From contig SWDT01000002.1 of NCBI GenBank assembly GCA_009193035.1, positions 682,001 to 746,000 of the forward strand: 64,000 nt of DNA, written 5' to 3'. The notes beneath the pieces are model-generated. The model was not told the origin of the DNA, did not search any database, and worked only from the letters and a program-made list of their open reading frames with translations. The stretch's first letter is position 1, and every line of letters begins with the position of its first letter. The stretch comes from Halicephalobus mephisto. Its lineage: Eukaryota > Nematoda > Chromadorea > Rhabditida > Panagrolaimidae. A program made the position numbers and the translations under genes. Positions 22,561 to 34,499 of the stretch are shown in pieces.

Positions 22561-22568
22561 TCGCCATC

Positions 22569-22640
22569 TGGAGCTGCGGGTGATCGAAACCCGGACCTTT
22601 CGCATGCAAAGCGAATGTGCTACCACTACACCACAACCCC
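22569..22640 (-). tRNA. tRNA-Ala (anticodon UGC)
   Basis: A 72-nt gene folding into a full cloverleaf: acceptor GGGGTTG / CAGCTCC with two G-U type pairs, discriminator A, D-arm GTGT..GCAC, anticodon stem TTCGC / GCGAA with loop TTTGCAT (anticodon TGC, reading GCA), variable loop AGGTC, and T-arm CGGGT-TTCGATC-ACCCG. No intron. The internal A box TGGTGTAGTGG is a good match. It is an isolated gene in a repeat-rich stretch, with no neighbours on either side for several kb. Confidence 0.93.
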
Positions 22641-22869
22641 GCCGGTCTCGCCGTCGCTTTGGATAATTATAAATAAATATGGAAAATTATGAAAAATAAA
22701 ATATTTTACAAAAATATATAATTTAAAAGTTAATATCGAAAAGAAAATTCCAGGTATAAGATAAATACAAAACTGTAAACGTGCAGTTTGGGAGATAAAT
22801 TCGGAATGATTTCTGTTTCGTCAAAAACGTCGCGCTGTTTCCGCCCATTTCAGAGCACCGTTTTTCATC

Positions 22870-23010
22870 GATCAAAGAAAATTTTTAAATGATATCAGAT
22901 CAAAGAAAATTTTTAAATGATATCACATCAAAGAAAATTTTTAAATGATATCAGACCAAAGAAAATTTTTAAATGATATCACATCAAAAAAAGCATTAAT
23001 GATATTTGAT
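22870..23010 (+). repeat. 28-bp tandem repeat, five copies
   Basis: ATCAAAGAAAATTTTTAAAT followed by GATATCAG/C starts at 22871, 22899, 22927 and 22955, with a degenerate fifth copy. The copies are nearly identical, suggesting recent expansion. Confidence 0.85.
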
Positions 23011-23019
23011 CAAGTTTAA

Positions 23020-23755
23020 ACAATCAAATTGACAATATAATCAATGACCAAAAGTTCTATCATTTTATTCGAAAAATTTTAAAAATCAAAAAAAATTTAA
23101 ATTTTAAAATGTTAAAAATTAAAAATTGTAAAATCGCAAAATCACAAAATTTCAAAATCTTAAAAATCATCAAATTTAGAAATTTAAAAAAAAGTAATTT
23201 TTAAATAATGTCGAAACTAATTTTTGAATTTATTTAAAAATATAATATTGTAGAAAATAAAAGTGAATTTTATTAAGAAATGGTCCTGACACGAATTTTC
23301 GAAAATTTAAAAAATTTAAAAATAAAAAAAATAAATTTTGGCAAAATGTGAAAATTGCCAAAAATGATTTTTATATTTTTATAAAAAATGAATTTAAAAA
23401 AATTTGGAAAATTTTGGATTTCAGAATCTTGTATCTGATTTTGGGAAATTCTAAATTCGAAAATTTTATAATAATTTTTCGGTTTTTTCTAAGTTAATCT
23501 TTCCGAACCGTTTCTGGCCGAAAATGACTGATTTTAATTGAATCATTCAAATCAAGTCCGATTTGACGAAAAACGACAAAAAATACCAGGCCAGTTTTCG
23601 TTTTTTTTTTCGAAACCGGAAATGACGATTTTGTGGTCGAAAATCCTTGTGCCGAAGTCTGTCAAAAAGTCGACATCAAAATAAAAGTAAAAATCTACAG
23701 TTTCCTTGGTATATTTGAGCAAGATTAATTAGTAATTTTATATTTACTTTTTAAC
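23020..23755. other. A/T-rich intergenic DNA; no gene seen
   Basis: Includes one isolated GGTCCTGACACGAATTTTCG at ~23282 and a patch at 23500-23660 of mixed composition without an open frame of note. Confidence 0.45.
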
Positions 23756-24290
23756 AAGTTTCGAAATAAAAAGGAAACCTGCAGGTTGCTCGCAGCGTTC
23801 TACCAAACTGGTTGATGTCGAAATAAAAATAAAATTCGCATGTTGCTTGCAACTTTTAGCTAGATTTGTCGATATTTTTATATTTACTTTTTAACAAGTT
23901 TCGAAATAAAAAGGAAACCTGCAGGTTGCTCGCAGCATTCTGTCGGATTGAGTGATGTCGAAAAAAATAAAATTCGCAGGTTGCCCGCAGCGTTCTACCA
24001 AATTGATTGATGTTGAAATAAAAATAAAATTCGCATGTTGCCCGCAACTTTTAGCTAGAGCAATTAATAATTTTATATTTACTTTTTAACAAATTTCGAA
24101 ATAAAAATAACCTGCAGGTTGCCCGCAGCGTTCTACCAAACTAGTTAATGTCGAAATAAAAATAAAACCTGCAGGTTGCTTGCAACTTTTAGCTAGATCT
24201 GTCGATATTTTTATATTTACATTTTAAAAAGTTTCGAAATAAAAAGGAAACCTGCAGGTTGCCCGCAATAGTTGAGCAAATCGAAGTGAT
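23755..24290 (-). repeat. TTGC-core array, reverse orientation
   Basis: About eight cores of the form CCTGCAGGTTGCYYGCARCGTT or TTCGCATGTTGCTTGCAACT, alternating. Spacers contain TTTCGAAATAAAAAGG and TTTTATATTTACTTTTTAAC. Spacing varies from ~50 to ~90 bp. The paired CCTGCAGG is a perfect 8-bp palindrome. Confidence 0.75.
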
Positions 24291-24684
24291 CAGTTGTTGC
24301 GCGAAAAATTACTTTTACTTTTAATTTTAATTCTACTTTTAATTTTACTTTTAATTTTACTTTTAATTTTGGATAGACTTCGGGATTGGTTACGAAAATC
24401 CCCCAATTGTTCATTGAACTCGTGATTCAAAATGAAACCAGATGATTAAAAACAGAAAACAGGATCAGTCACAGACCATTTTTATCAACTCCAAAAATAG
24501 GTGTTTGCCAACGTGACAACTCAGAACCACGTTCTAGATTTTGAAATTCAGCAACGTAATTATAAAAAATGTGAGCGACGAACTTTGAAAAAATATGACG
24601 TTGAAATTTCCAGTTAAAACCGAAAATTATGGGGAGTTTTGTTTTTCAAAACCTCTTGAAAAATAAAACATTTAAAATTTTAAA

Positions 24685-25060
24685 AAATGGTCCTGACAAG
24701 AATTCCGAAATTTTCCAGTCGAGACCAAAAGTTATGAAATTTCGTTATTTTGTAATTTTACATCATTCTAAAATTATCTTACTGAAAAAAATAAGACTTT
24801 TTAAATGAAACTTTTAAAAATGGTCCTGACAAGAATTTCAAAGTTTTCCAGTCGGGACCGGAAATTACGAAATTTCATTATTTTGTAATTTTACATGACT
24901 CTAAAATTATCTTACTGAAAAAAATAAGACTTTTTAAATGAAACTTTTAAAAATGGTCCTGACAAGAATTTCAAAGTTTTCCAGTCGGGACCGGAAATTA
25001 CGAAATTTCATTATTTTGTAATTTTACATCATTCTAAAATTATCTTACTGTAAAAAATAA
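24685..25060 (+). repeat. 133-bp hairpin-family array (three units)
   Basis: GGTCCTGACAAGAATT starts at 24689, 24822 and 24955, again exactly 133 bp apart. Each is followed by TTTTCCAGTCG(A/G)GACC, then ATTTTGTAATTTTACAT. The sequence outside the motif differs from the 18-kb and 26-kb arrays, yet the unit length is the same. Confidence 0.85.
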
Positions 25061-25199
25061 ACCTTTTTACAAAATTGAAAAAAACTAGTCGAAATTAATT
25101 CCTAGAATTTTCCATTTAAAACCTAAAATTAAATAATTCCACTTTTACGTAATTCTATACGATTCTAAAATTGCTCTATAGATTCAAAAAAATTTGAAA

Positions 25200-26290
25200 A
25201 TTTTCCGTAATTTTTTTTCAAACATCGTAATCAAATTTTTGCAAAGAAAAAAATGATTAATTTTTTCGTTAAACTTTGGTCCTTGAGCGAAAATTGTACT
25301 TTTACACTTTTTTAATAAAAAAAATTTAAATTTTATTTTTTTTATAAAAAAGTATTTTTTAATTATTTTTTTTTAAATAAAAAAATTTTTTAATTTTATT
25401 TCTTTTTTTATAAAAAATTTAAATTTTATTTTTTTTATAAAAAATAATTTTTTTAATTTTATTTTTTTTTTATAAAAAATAATTTTTCTATTTTATTTTT
25501 TTTATAAAAAATAATTTTTTTAATTTTATTTTTTTTATAAAAAAATTTTTTAATAAAGAAATTTGCAAAAAATTTTGAAATTTTAAAATTTTCGAATTTA
25601 ATTTGCTTTTTTCGTTTGCAAACGTGAAATGAACGAAATCAAAACACGTGAAAAATTGAAAATTCAAGTTGACCGATTGACGTTTCTCCAAGTATCACGT
25701 GGATTTTAAAACCGATTTTTATCGTTTTATTTATCTCTTCAGATTATCCCCGTTAAAAATATCAAATTTTATAACTTTTTAAACAAAAAAAATTTTTTTA
25801 AATAAAAACAAAAAAAAATTTTTAAATAAAAATAAAAAAAAATTATTTTAAACAAAAATAAAAAAAATTTTTAAAATAAAAATAATAAAAAAATTTTTTT
25901 TTAATTTAAATTTTTTAAAATATAAATTTTCTAATTTTTTTTATTAAAAATTTAAAAGTTTTTTAAATATAAATTTTTATATTTTTTTAATTCTAAATTT
26001 TAATTTTTTTAAATTAAACAATTTTCTAATTTTTTTAATTAAAAATTTAAAAATTATAAGTATTCCGCCAACTTTTAATTTTAAATTCAAAAAGAATTTT
26101 TAAAAAATGAAACCTTCATTAATTATGTGACGAAGATGATTCTTTAGAAATTGGACAAAAGTGGTAGCAATCATAGATTATTAAAAATAAAAATGAATTC
26201 AATCAATTTTCCAGTTAAAACCGAAAATCAGAAAAATTAGTATTTGTGATTTTGCACATCTTCAATTATAAATTATTAAAAATGTAATAA
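25200..26290. other. A/T homopolymer-like DNA; no gene seen
   Basis: 25310-25560 and 25780-26060 consist of T-run/TATAAAAAA and A-run/TTTTTAAAT alternations. 25600-25740 has balanced composition but no supported exon. Confidence 0.5.
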
Positions 26291-26294
26291 AATT

Positions 26295-26750
26295 ATAAAA
26301 ATTGGTCCCGACACGAATTTTTGGATTTTTCCGCTTGGGACCAAAAAAGATGAAATTTTATGTTTGCGTATTTTTAGAAGTCTTTAATTATATTATAATA
26401 AAAATTCTAATAATTTCTAACAAAATCGTGAAAATTGGTCCCGACACGAATTTTCGGACTTTTCCACTCGGGACCAAAAAAGATGAAATTTTATGTTTGT
26501 GTATTTTTAGAAGTCTTTAATTATATTATAATAGAAATTTTAACATTTTCTAACAAAATTGTAAAAATTGGTCCCGACACGAATTTTCGGACTTTTCCAC
26601 TCGGGATCAAAAAAGATGAAATTTTATGTTTGTGTATTTTTAGGTTTTTAATTATATTATAATGAAAATTTTAACATTTTCTAACAAAACCGTGAAAATT
26701 GGTCCCGACACGAATTTTCGGACTTTTCCACTTGGGACCAAAAAACTATA
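26295..26750 (+). repeat. 133-bp hairpin-family array (four units)
   Basis: ATTGGTCCCGACACGAATTT starts at 26301, 26434, 26567 and 26698. Each is followed by TTTTCC(A/G)CT(C/T)GGGA(C/T)C, so GGTCCCGA and TCGGGACC form 8-bp complementary arms around ~22 nt. Downstream AAAAAAGATGAAATTTTATG and TTTTTAGAAGTCTTTAATTA are almost invariant. Frames at 26302-26520 and 26435-26662 are repeat artefacts. Confidence 0.88.
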
Positions 26751-26859
26751 AATCTTCTTATTTATGCACTTCTTAAAGATTTTAAAAGGATTTAGTCAGT
26801 TCTAAAAATTATAAAAAAGGGATTTTCGACGAAAAGAAACTTTTTTTTATTTTTGCTAA

Positions 26860-28375
26860 AAGGACGGCGAAACTACAACATCCGCTTCGAAAAGGTCAAG
26901 TGCAGCAGTTCAAACACAAATTTCGAACCACAGTAGGTCCTACAGTAATATTTTAAAAGTTGGTTTTTGACCGAAAAATGAAAAGGACTAGCTGTGCCAC
27001 CCTCTCGAAATGCACTTTGTAAAATTTCACGTGTCATGAAGGAGGTTTTCAGTTTACATTTACAGATTTTCAAAATTCAAAGTTTTCAAATTTTTACATT
27101 TCCAAATTTCTAAATTCAAAGTTTTCAAATTTTCACATTTCCAGATTTTCAAAATTCAAAGTTTTCAAATTTTTACATTCCAAATTTTCAAAATTTAAAA
27201 TTTTCGAATTTTGGCATTTTCAAGTTTCAAATTTTTATATTTCTAAATTTTCTAATTTTTACTTTTCTAAATTTTCTAATTTTTACTTTTCTAAATTTTC
27301 TAATTTTGGCATTTTTAAGTTTCAAATTTCTAAATTTTCTAAATTTTCTAATTTTTACTTTTCTAAATTTTTACATTTTCAAATTTCTAGATTTCTAAAA
27401 TCTCGAACAAAGGTTAACGATGTCAGTCAAGTGGAAACTTTGCAATTTTTGGCATATTTCAATACCAGAAATTTAAAAAAAAATTTAAACAAAGATGGAA
27501 CGTAGACATCACGTTCTTAGTAAAACTCCATTTTTTGACCAAAATTACGGTAATTTAGAAAAATAAAATTTTTTCGAAAAAAATATTTTTAAATTTTTCG
27601 AAAATTTTATTCAAATTAGAATACAGTAATCCAAAAAATTATCATCATATTAATCAAAATTACGGTAATTTTTAAATTAATTTTTAAAATTTTTCAAAAA
27701 TATCACTACAGGTGAAAATTTTAATTTTCAAATCACGAGATCAAATAATTGCCGAAGGTGGAAGAATTATTCACCTGTTTTTTCCGAAATTTCATTTTGA
27801 AAATTATTTTCGATCAGAAATTATAAAAAATATTTAATTATAAAAAATTAGAAAAATTTATAAAAAAATTATAAAAAATATTTAAAAAGTTATAAAACAA
27901 AAAAATTTTAAAAATATTTAAAAATTTTAAAGTCTTTAAAAAATTATAAAATATTAAAATTTTTTTAATTATAAAAAATTATAAAAATCTTTAAAAAGTT
28001 TTAAATTGTTAGAAATTACAAAATTTATAAAATATAAAAAATTTTTAATTTTTTAAATAATAAATATTTTTTTTATATGTATTAATCATTTTTAGCTACA
28101 GTATGACATTAAGCACAAGGATTACGTTGATGTACGTGACTTTTTTGATTTAAAAAATTTTTTTGATGGAGAAATTACAGTAATTTTTAACAGTAATATT
28201 TCAGTACAAAATCCTCGAGAGTAGACAGGGGGTCATGTACCCTATGTATCCTAATTTTTAAATTTCTAAATTTATTTTTAAAAAATATTTCTAAAAATTA
28301 GCTTAAAAGTCATCCAGATGACGAAATCACTACCACCAAAACTTCAAAATTTTAGGTTACTGTAGTTTTTAAAAA
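26860..28375. other. Intergenic DNA with TTTTCAAATTT(C/T)-type repeats; no gene supported
   Basis: 26865-27060 has mixed composition with a weak minus-strand frame but no domain. 27060-27410 is built from loose ~20-45-bp repeats of CAAATTTCTAAATTCAAAGT and TTCTAATTTTTACTTTTCTA. 27480-28370 is A/T-rich with a few CTACAGTA motifs. Confidence 0.45.
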
Positions 28376-28680
28376 CTTATAAAAATTCGCGTCGGGACCA
28401 TTTTGGAAAAAAGTTTATTTTTTAATAATATAATTGATTACGAAATCACTATTGATCAAAACTACAGTTATCTGTAGACTACTATAGTTTTTAAAAATTT
28501 CTGAAAATTCGCATCGAGATAATTTTGAAAAAAGTTTATTTTTTATTTTTTCATAAAATATAATTACGAAACTTGATCAAAACTAAAATTACCATATAAG
28601 TTACTGTAATTTTTAAAAATTTAAAAATTCGCGTCGAGACCATTTTGAAAAAAGTTTATTTTAAAAAATATGATTATTGA
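28375..28680 (-). repeat. 133-bp hairpin-family fragments, reverse orientation
   Basis: Three units near 28385, 28505 and 28628 with AAATTCGC(G/A)TCG(G/A)GA(C/T)(C/A)ATTTTG, the reverse of the GGTCCCGACGCGAATTT motif, each followed by AAAAAAGTTTATTTT and preceded by ACTGTAGTTTTTAA. The second hairpin arm is lost. Confidence 0.6.
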
Positions 28681-28689
28681 ATTTTTTAC

Positions 28690-29165
28690 TTTAATATTGG
28701 TCAAAATTTTCTAAATTAATTTTCACCGTAAAATCGATCGTAATTATTTAGTTTTCGAAATTTTTAAAAAATGAATAAATTGTAAATAAATTACTGTAAA
28801 AAAAACAAGAAAATTTTGGAAAAAATTTAACTAAAACGTCTTTCAAAAATTATTTATATAAAAAATTAAAATTTTTAGAAAAAAATTCGAAAATTCTTAA
28901 TCTGTTTTTTTTGAAAATTATTTTTTTTCAAGATAATCCAAATAATCCGCAAATGTTGATTTTCATTTTTTTACAATTTTAAGAATTTAAAAAAAAATTA
29001 ATTACGTAGTTGTAATGAATGTGAAAAATGCATTTAATTCCAAAAATAAATTATTATAATTAGTTAAGTTGAATTAAGAAAAGGTCGCTTAAAAATAGAA
29101 GCAAAAATTTGTTCGAAAAATTTAAAATTTAATTTTTTTTGCCTACGCTGAAGTTTGAAGCAATC
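28690..29165. other. A/T-rich DNA; no gene seen
   Basis: Runs of A and T with no repeat or frame I can support. Confidence 0.5.
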
Positions 29166-29169
29166 GACA

Positions 29170-29540
29170 ATAAAATAAAATTTGCAGTTTGCTTGCAACA
29201 ATTTAAAAAACTAGTCAAATGTTGCGCGCAACCTGCGGCATTGGTCTTCATTTAGAAATATATTAATGTCTGTTAGAATATTGCGCGCAACCTGCAGCAT
29301 TGATTTTCATTTATCTGCTTAAAAGTTGCGCGCAATCTGCAGAATTGATTTTCATTTATCTGCCAGCATGTTGCGCGCAACCTGCAGAATTAGTTTTCAT
29401 TTATCTGCCAGAATATTGCGCGCAACCTGCAGAATTGATTTTCACTTATCTGCTAGTAGATTGCGTGCAACCTGCAGAATTAGTTTTCATTTATCTCCCA
29501 GAATATTGCGCGCAACCTGCAGCATTGATTTTGCCTTTGA
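29170..29540 (+). repeat. Exact 45-bp tandem repeat with TTGCGCGCAACCTGCAG core
   Basis: TTGCGCGCAA (a perfect 10-bp palindrome) occurs at 29222, 29281, 29326, 29371, 29416, (29461, one change) and 29506; the last six are exactly 45 bp apart. Each is followed by CCTGCAG(A/C)ATTGATTTTCA and TTATCTGCCAG. A reverse-oriented core lies at ~29185. Because 45 is divisible by 3, two frames stay open for 86 codons as a 15-residue repeat; I regard this as incidental. Confidence 0.9.
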
Positions 29541-29579
29541 TGTCGACCTTGACATTGTAATATATGAAATTCCTCACTT

Positions 29580-32560
29580 ATACTGAGCTTTGTTTCTTTT
29601 GAAAAAAATGTTTACGAAATATTGAAAATTGATTCTGAATGACAACACCACAAAGTATAACAGATACGTAGTTTATGCCAGAGCTCATGTCAACTGAATC
29701 TTAATGCATATATGAAAATTCACATTTTAAATTAATTATATCTCTTTCTAAAAGAACATTCATCAAGTATTCATAATAAATTTCGAATATGTATCTCATA
29801 AAGTGCAAAATGATACGTAATTGAGGCTGAAAATTACGTCAATTGAATCTTAATTTGTGATATATGAAATCTCACATTTTCAATTAACTATATCTCTGTC
29901 CAGAAGAATATTGATTAAAAAGCGATTATAGATTCTGAATACTTATCTCATAAGTTAGAAAATAAGATATATTTCACGTCATAAAAGAACTTCAACAAAC
30001 TTAGGATATACGATATATCAAAATTCAGAACTTTGTTTGACTATATCTTTTCTCTAGAAGAAGATTGATTAAAAATGGTTACAAATCGTGGATACCTATC
30101 TCATAACCTACAAAATAAGACTTATTTTATATCATAAAAGAACTTCAACAAACTTAGGATGTACGATATATCAAAATTCAGAACTTTGTTTGACTATATC
30201 TTTTTTTAGAAGAATATTGATTAAAAAACGATTACAGATTTTAAATACTTATCTCATAACCTACAAAATAAGACTTATTTTATATCATAAAAGAACTTTA
30301 ACAAACTTAGAATACGTAATACATCAAAATTCAGAACTTTGTTTGCTTATATCTTTCTCTAGAAGAATATTGATTAAAAAGTGATTATAGATTCTGAATA
30401 CTTATCTCATAATCTACAAAATGACGCAGAGTTTATATAAAGAAACATTTCAGTTAATGTTTAATGCACGATATATGAAATTTCCCGTTTTTATTCAACT
30501 CTCATTCGCCTATGAAAACATTCATCAAAAATTAATAATAGATTCTGAATATATATCTCCGTTTATCGGACAGTAATTTAAAAAACAGCTATCTTTTTAC
30601 AGAACAACTAGAAACAATTTTTTTTCTATGTGATACAGTATATCTCATGACCTGTACAGTAATCCATGATTTGTGTACAGTATCATATCGACAAAATTTT
30701 TAAATTTGATATGTGAAATCTCACGTTTTCGATGAATCATTTCTTTCTAAAAGGACATTTATTGAAATCTACAAAGGATTTTGAAAATCCATCTCAGAAA
30801 CTACAAAAAAATCGTAGTTTGTTTCGTAAAAAAATTTAAATAAATCTCAGCACGCAATACATGGAATTTTGTATTTTTTATTTACTTTTCCGCTTCAGAA
30901 GGCCGTTCATGAAAAACCGAATACAGATCCTAAATGTCAATTATGAAAGCTACAAAAGTAGTTACAATTTCCATCGTAAAAAATTTCGATTAATCATAAA
31001 TTTGCAATATATAAATTTTACATTTTTATATAATTTTCCACTCTAGAAAATTACTTTAAAGAAGTAAAGGATTATGGATATCTTTAAAAATTACAAACAA
31101 CATAGTTAAAATCATAGATGATTTAGGTTTTAACGTACGGTATTTGGAATTTTTTATTTCTGTTTAATTTGCTCAGTTAAGAAAAATATTAAAAAATATT
31201 ATCAGATATTGAATATCTATCTCAAGAACTATAAAATCAACTATAACTTGTACGGAAACTATTGTAACTAAAAATATATATGATATATGAGATGTTATAT
31301 TCCTATTCCCATGCTAGAGAAAGATATTAATTAAAAACTATTATCAGATATTGAATATCCATCTCAAGAACTATAAAATTAACTATAACTTGTATAGAAA
31401 CCATTGTAACTAAAAATATATATGATATATGAGATGTTATATTTCTATTTTCTTGCTAGAGAAAGATATTAAAAACTATAAAATTAACTATAACTTGTAC
31501 AGAAACTATTGTAACTAAATGCTAGTATGTGATACGTGAAACGTTATACTTCTATTTACTTCCTCACTGAAGAAGAATGTTGATTAAAAATTGTCGTAAG
31601 ATCTCAAAAATCCGTCTTACTAACTACAAAACAAAGTATATTTTGTGTCAGAAATAGCTTTTAATAAATCTCGATGCGCCATAGATGCAATTTTGTAATT
31701 TTAACAACTTTTATCTCAAAAACGTTTATCAAAAAACAACAATTGAATCTGAATATCTATCTTATGTCGTAAGATATGACATATAATCTAAACCAAAGAT
31801 CACTTTGAACAAATTCGGACAAGAAATGTTTAACTTTTGCACTTTTGTCGAATTCTTTCTCGTTCTAGAAAAATGTCCATAAAAGATTGTCATCAAGTTT
31901 TTAATAGCGGTTGTAAAACCCACACAATGACCCACAATTTGCATCTGAAGAGACTTGGATTAAATCTCCATCTGCGATATATAAATTCTAAATTTTTATC
32001 CTATTTTTTCGTGCTCCGAAAGCAGGTTTATGAAACATTGATACACATTCTGAACAAGTATCTGATAACTTGCAAAATTCGATGGATTTAATATTGCAGA
32101 AAATTCCAATTAATGTAGAATACCCAATACATTAAAATTCAGAACTTTGTTTGACTATATCTTTTTTTAGAAGAAGATTGATTAAAAAGTGATTACAAAG
32201 CGTGGATACCTATCTCATAACTTAGAAAATAAAATATATTTTATATCATAAAAGAACTTCAACGAACTTAGGATGTACGATATATCAAAATTCAGAACTT
32301 TGTTTAACTATATCTCTGTCCAAAAGAACAGCTATTAAAAAGTGATTACAGATTTTAAATACCTATCTCATAACCTACAAAATAAGACTTGTTTTACATC
32401 ATATAGCAACTTCAACAAACTTAGAATTCAAGATATGTAAATTTTGTACTTTTATATTTTTTGTAAAAAGATGTTAATGAAAAATTGTCATCAAATTCTT
32501 AATTCTTGTTATAGACACTACAAAGTGACCTCCAGTTCTGAAATCCATTGAGATCAATGT
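29580..32560 (+). repeat. ~153-bp satellite array, about 19 diverged units
   Basis: Anchor A(C)CTTATCTCATAA occurs at 29941, 30094, 30247 and 30400, exactly 153 bp apart. Units contain AAAATAAGACTTATTTTATA, AAAGAACTTCAACAAACTTA, ATATATCAAAATTCAGAACT, TTGTTTGACTATATCTTT and AGAAGAATATTGATTAAAAA. More diverged units fill 30480-32100, and a fresher pair occurs at 32100-32420. The period is close to nucleosome-repeat length. The 98-codon frame at 30088-30384 is a product of the 3-divisible period. Confidence 0.85.
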
Positions 32561-33055
32561 TGTTTTAAGTACGACGGCACTTGGAAAACAAACAACGTCG
32601 TGCAAGTACGAGCCAGGCTCCCTTGACGAAAGATCAAAGATGACATTTTTAAACTTATACTTTTATAATTTAATAATTTAATAATTTAATAATTTCATAA
32701 TTTCATAATTTCATAATTTCATAATTTTATAATTTTATAATTTTGTAATTTAATAATTTAATAATTTTATTTATAAAAATTTTATAAATTATAAAAAAAT
32801 GTAAAATCAAACTCTAAAAAGTACATCTGCTACAGTACTTTTTAAAATGTTTTAAAATAAAAAATAAAATTTTTTAATTTTATAAAATAATTAAATTTGA
32901 AAAATGAAAATCTGTTTTTATTTTTTGCAAAAAATGCATCAATGAACAAATTTTACTTTGCATGGTACACTACTTAGATTCGGACATTTGTAAAATACTA
33001 AAAATATAAATTTCTTAGAAAATATTAAGTTTGCTTGACAAAAATTTCCAAAAAA
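32560..33055. other. Intergenic DNA with a 9-bp ATAATTTCA/ATAATTTAA microsatellite
   Basis: 32560-32640 has balanced composition (ACGACGGCACTTGG, ACAACGTCGTGC) without a frame. 32670-32775 is a run of 9-bp ATAATTTAA / ATAATTTCA / ATAATTTTA units. The rest is A/T-rich. Confidence 0.5.
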
Positions 33056-33059
33056 ACTA

Positions 33060-33690
33060 ATTTTTATAGGATCTGTACAAAGGTCCAGAAAAAAATCGAC
33101 ATTAAAATCAAAGTAAAATCCGCAGTTTGCTTGCAACATTTGGATAGAACAGTTCGTATTTTTTACCTACATTTATGAAAATGTTCGAAATCAAAGTGAA
33201 ATCCGCAGTCTGCTTGCAACATTTGGGGAAATTGACTTATTTTGTTGTTTTTCGAAGATTCGATTATGATCTTAGCACTAGTCGACATCTCTAAAGAAAT
33301 CAAAGTCACAGTCGAAATCATATCCGCAGTCTGCTTGCAACTTTTGGGGAAATTCACTTATCCTATTGTTGTCCAAAAATCTTACTTTCATTTTGATGTC
33401 CACTTCTTTATAGATCTCAGCACAGGTCAACATCAAAGTCAAAGTCGAAGTTAAATCCGCAGTCTGCTCGCAACATTAGACCGACTTACCCAATTTCTAT
33501 ATAAAATTCGACTTTGATTTTGATGTCCACTTCTTTATAGATTTCAACACAGGTCAAAACCCATAAAAAATTGACATCAAAGTGAAATTTGAAATCGGAT
33601 CTGCAGTCTGCGCGCAACATTAGATCGATCTACCCAATTTTGTTCAAAAATTCGACTTTGATTTTGATGTTGGGTTTTTTATGGACCTCA
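33060..33690 (-). repeat. TTGC-core array, inverted copy 2 of the ~500-bp duplicated block
   Basis: Reverse-complement counterpart of 2975-3560. Cores AAATCCGCAGTCTGCTTGCA lie near 33115, 33207, 33325, 33452 and 33596, with the same intervening phrases (TGATCTTAGCACTAGTCGAC, ATGTCCACTTCTTTATAGAT). Frames at 33163-33357 (-) and 33242-33454 (+) match those of copies 1 and 3 almost residue for residue. Confidence 0.8.
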
Positions 33691-33694
33691 GGAC

Positions 33695-33985
33695 TGACCT
33701 TGGAGGAATCAGACTACAAATAAATGAGATCATTTAGTTCTGTCAATGTTGAAAAAACAGATGTCTTTATAATTTAATTTAATTTAATTTTCCCGAAGGG
33801 ATTTTTTAGAATTTTCTAATTCAAATTAAAAACTGCAAAATATAACATTTAGGTAGTTCTCAAAAGTCATGCAAGCAAATTTTAAAAAATTTAAAAAAAA
33901 CTAAAAAATTTTTTAAATTTTTTTTGAGATCGAAATTGTAAATTTTAATATTTAAGAGATTTTGAAACATCATAATAAAAAAATG
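33695..33985. other. A/T-rich spacer; nothing supported
   Basis: No repeat array or frame of note. Confidence 0.4.
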
Positions 33986-33989
33986 CATT

Positions 33990-34345
33990 TTTTATAAAGA
34001 TTTTTAAAATTGTCTCGACACGAATTTTTGAAACTTTCCAACCGAGACCAAAAATTTCGAAATTTAGCATTTTTATAATTTTAAAAAATTTCGAAATTTA
34101 ACATTTTTATAATTTTAAAAAATCTCAAAATTATATTATTTTTTAAATAAATTTTTTCATAAAAAATTTTAAAAATTGTCTCGACACGAATTTTTGGAAC
34201 TTTCCAATCGAGACCAAAAATTTCGAAATTTAACATTTTTATAATTTTAAAAAATCTCAAAATTATATTATTTTTTAAATAAATTTTTTCATAAAAATAT
34301 CCCCGATACAAATTATAGAATTTTCCATTCAAGACCAAAAACTAA
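33990..34345 (+). repeat. 133-bp hairpin-family array, TCTCGACACG subfamily
   Basis: ATTGTCTCGACACGAATTTT occurs near 34011 and 34175, and a decayed ATCCCCGATACAAATTATA near 34300. Each is followed by TTTCCAA(C/T)CGAGACCAAAAA. Here the arms have co-changed to (G)TCTCG / CGAGAC, so pairing is preserved although the bases differ from GGTCCCG / CGGGACC. Confidence 0.7.
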
Positions 34346-34499
34346 AAATTTAACATTTACGTGAAATTGAAATTTTACAGAATCACGTTATTTTTAAAAG
34401 TAAATTTATTTGTCAAAAAATTAAAAAATTTATCTCAATGGAATTTTCTGCACTTTTCATTAAAATCGAAAAATACAAATTTACATTCATCTTTTCAAA

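Noticed and set aside
29222..29540. CRISPR-like array (regular repeats with spacers)
   Set aside because: Spacers are themselves repeated, the genome is eukaryotic and no cas genes are present; it is a minisatellite.
29300..29586. Two overlapping 86-codon frames with 15-residue repeats (LRATCRI-type)
   Set aside because: The 45-bp DNA repeat is divisible by 3, so open frames are expected; the conserved element is the DNA core, not a peptide.
30088..30384. 98-codon frame in the satellite
   Set aside because: 153-bp monomer is divisible by 3; the two halves of the peptide are the same repeat, and other units are broken.
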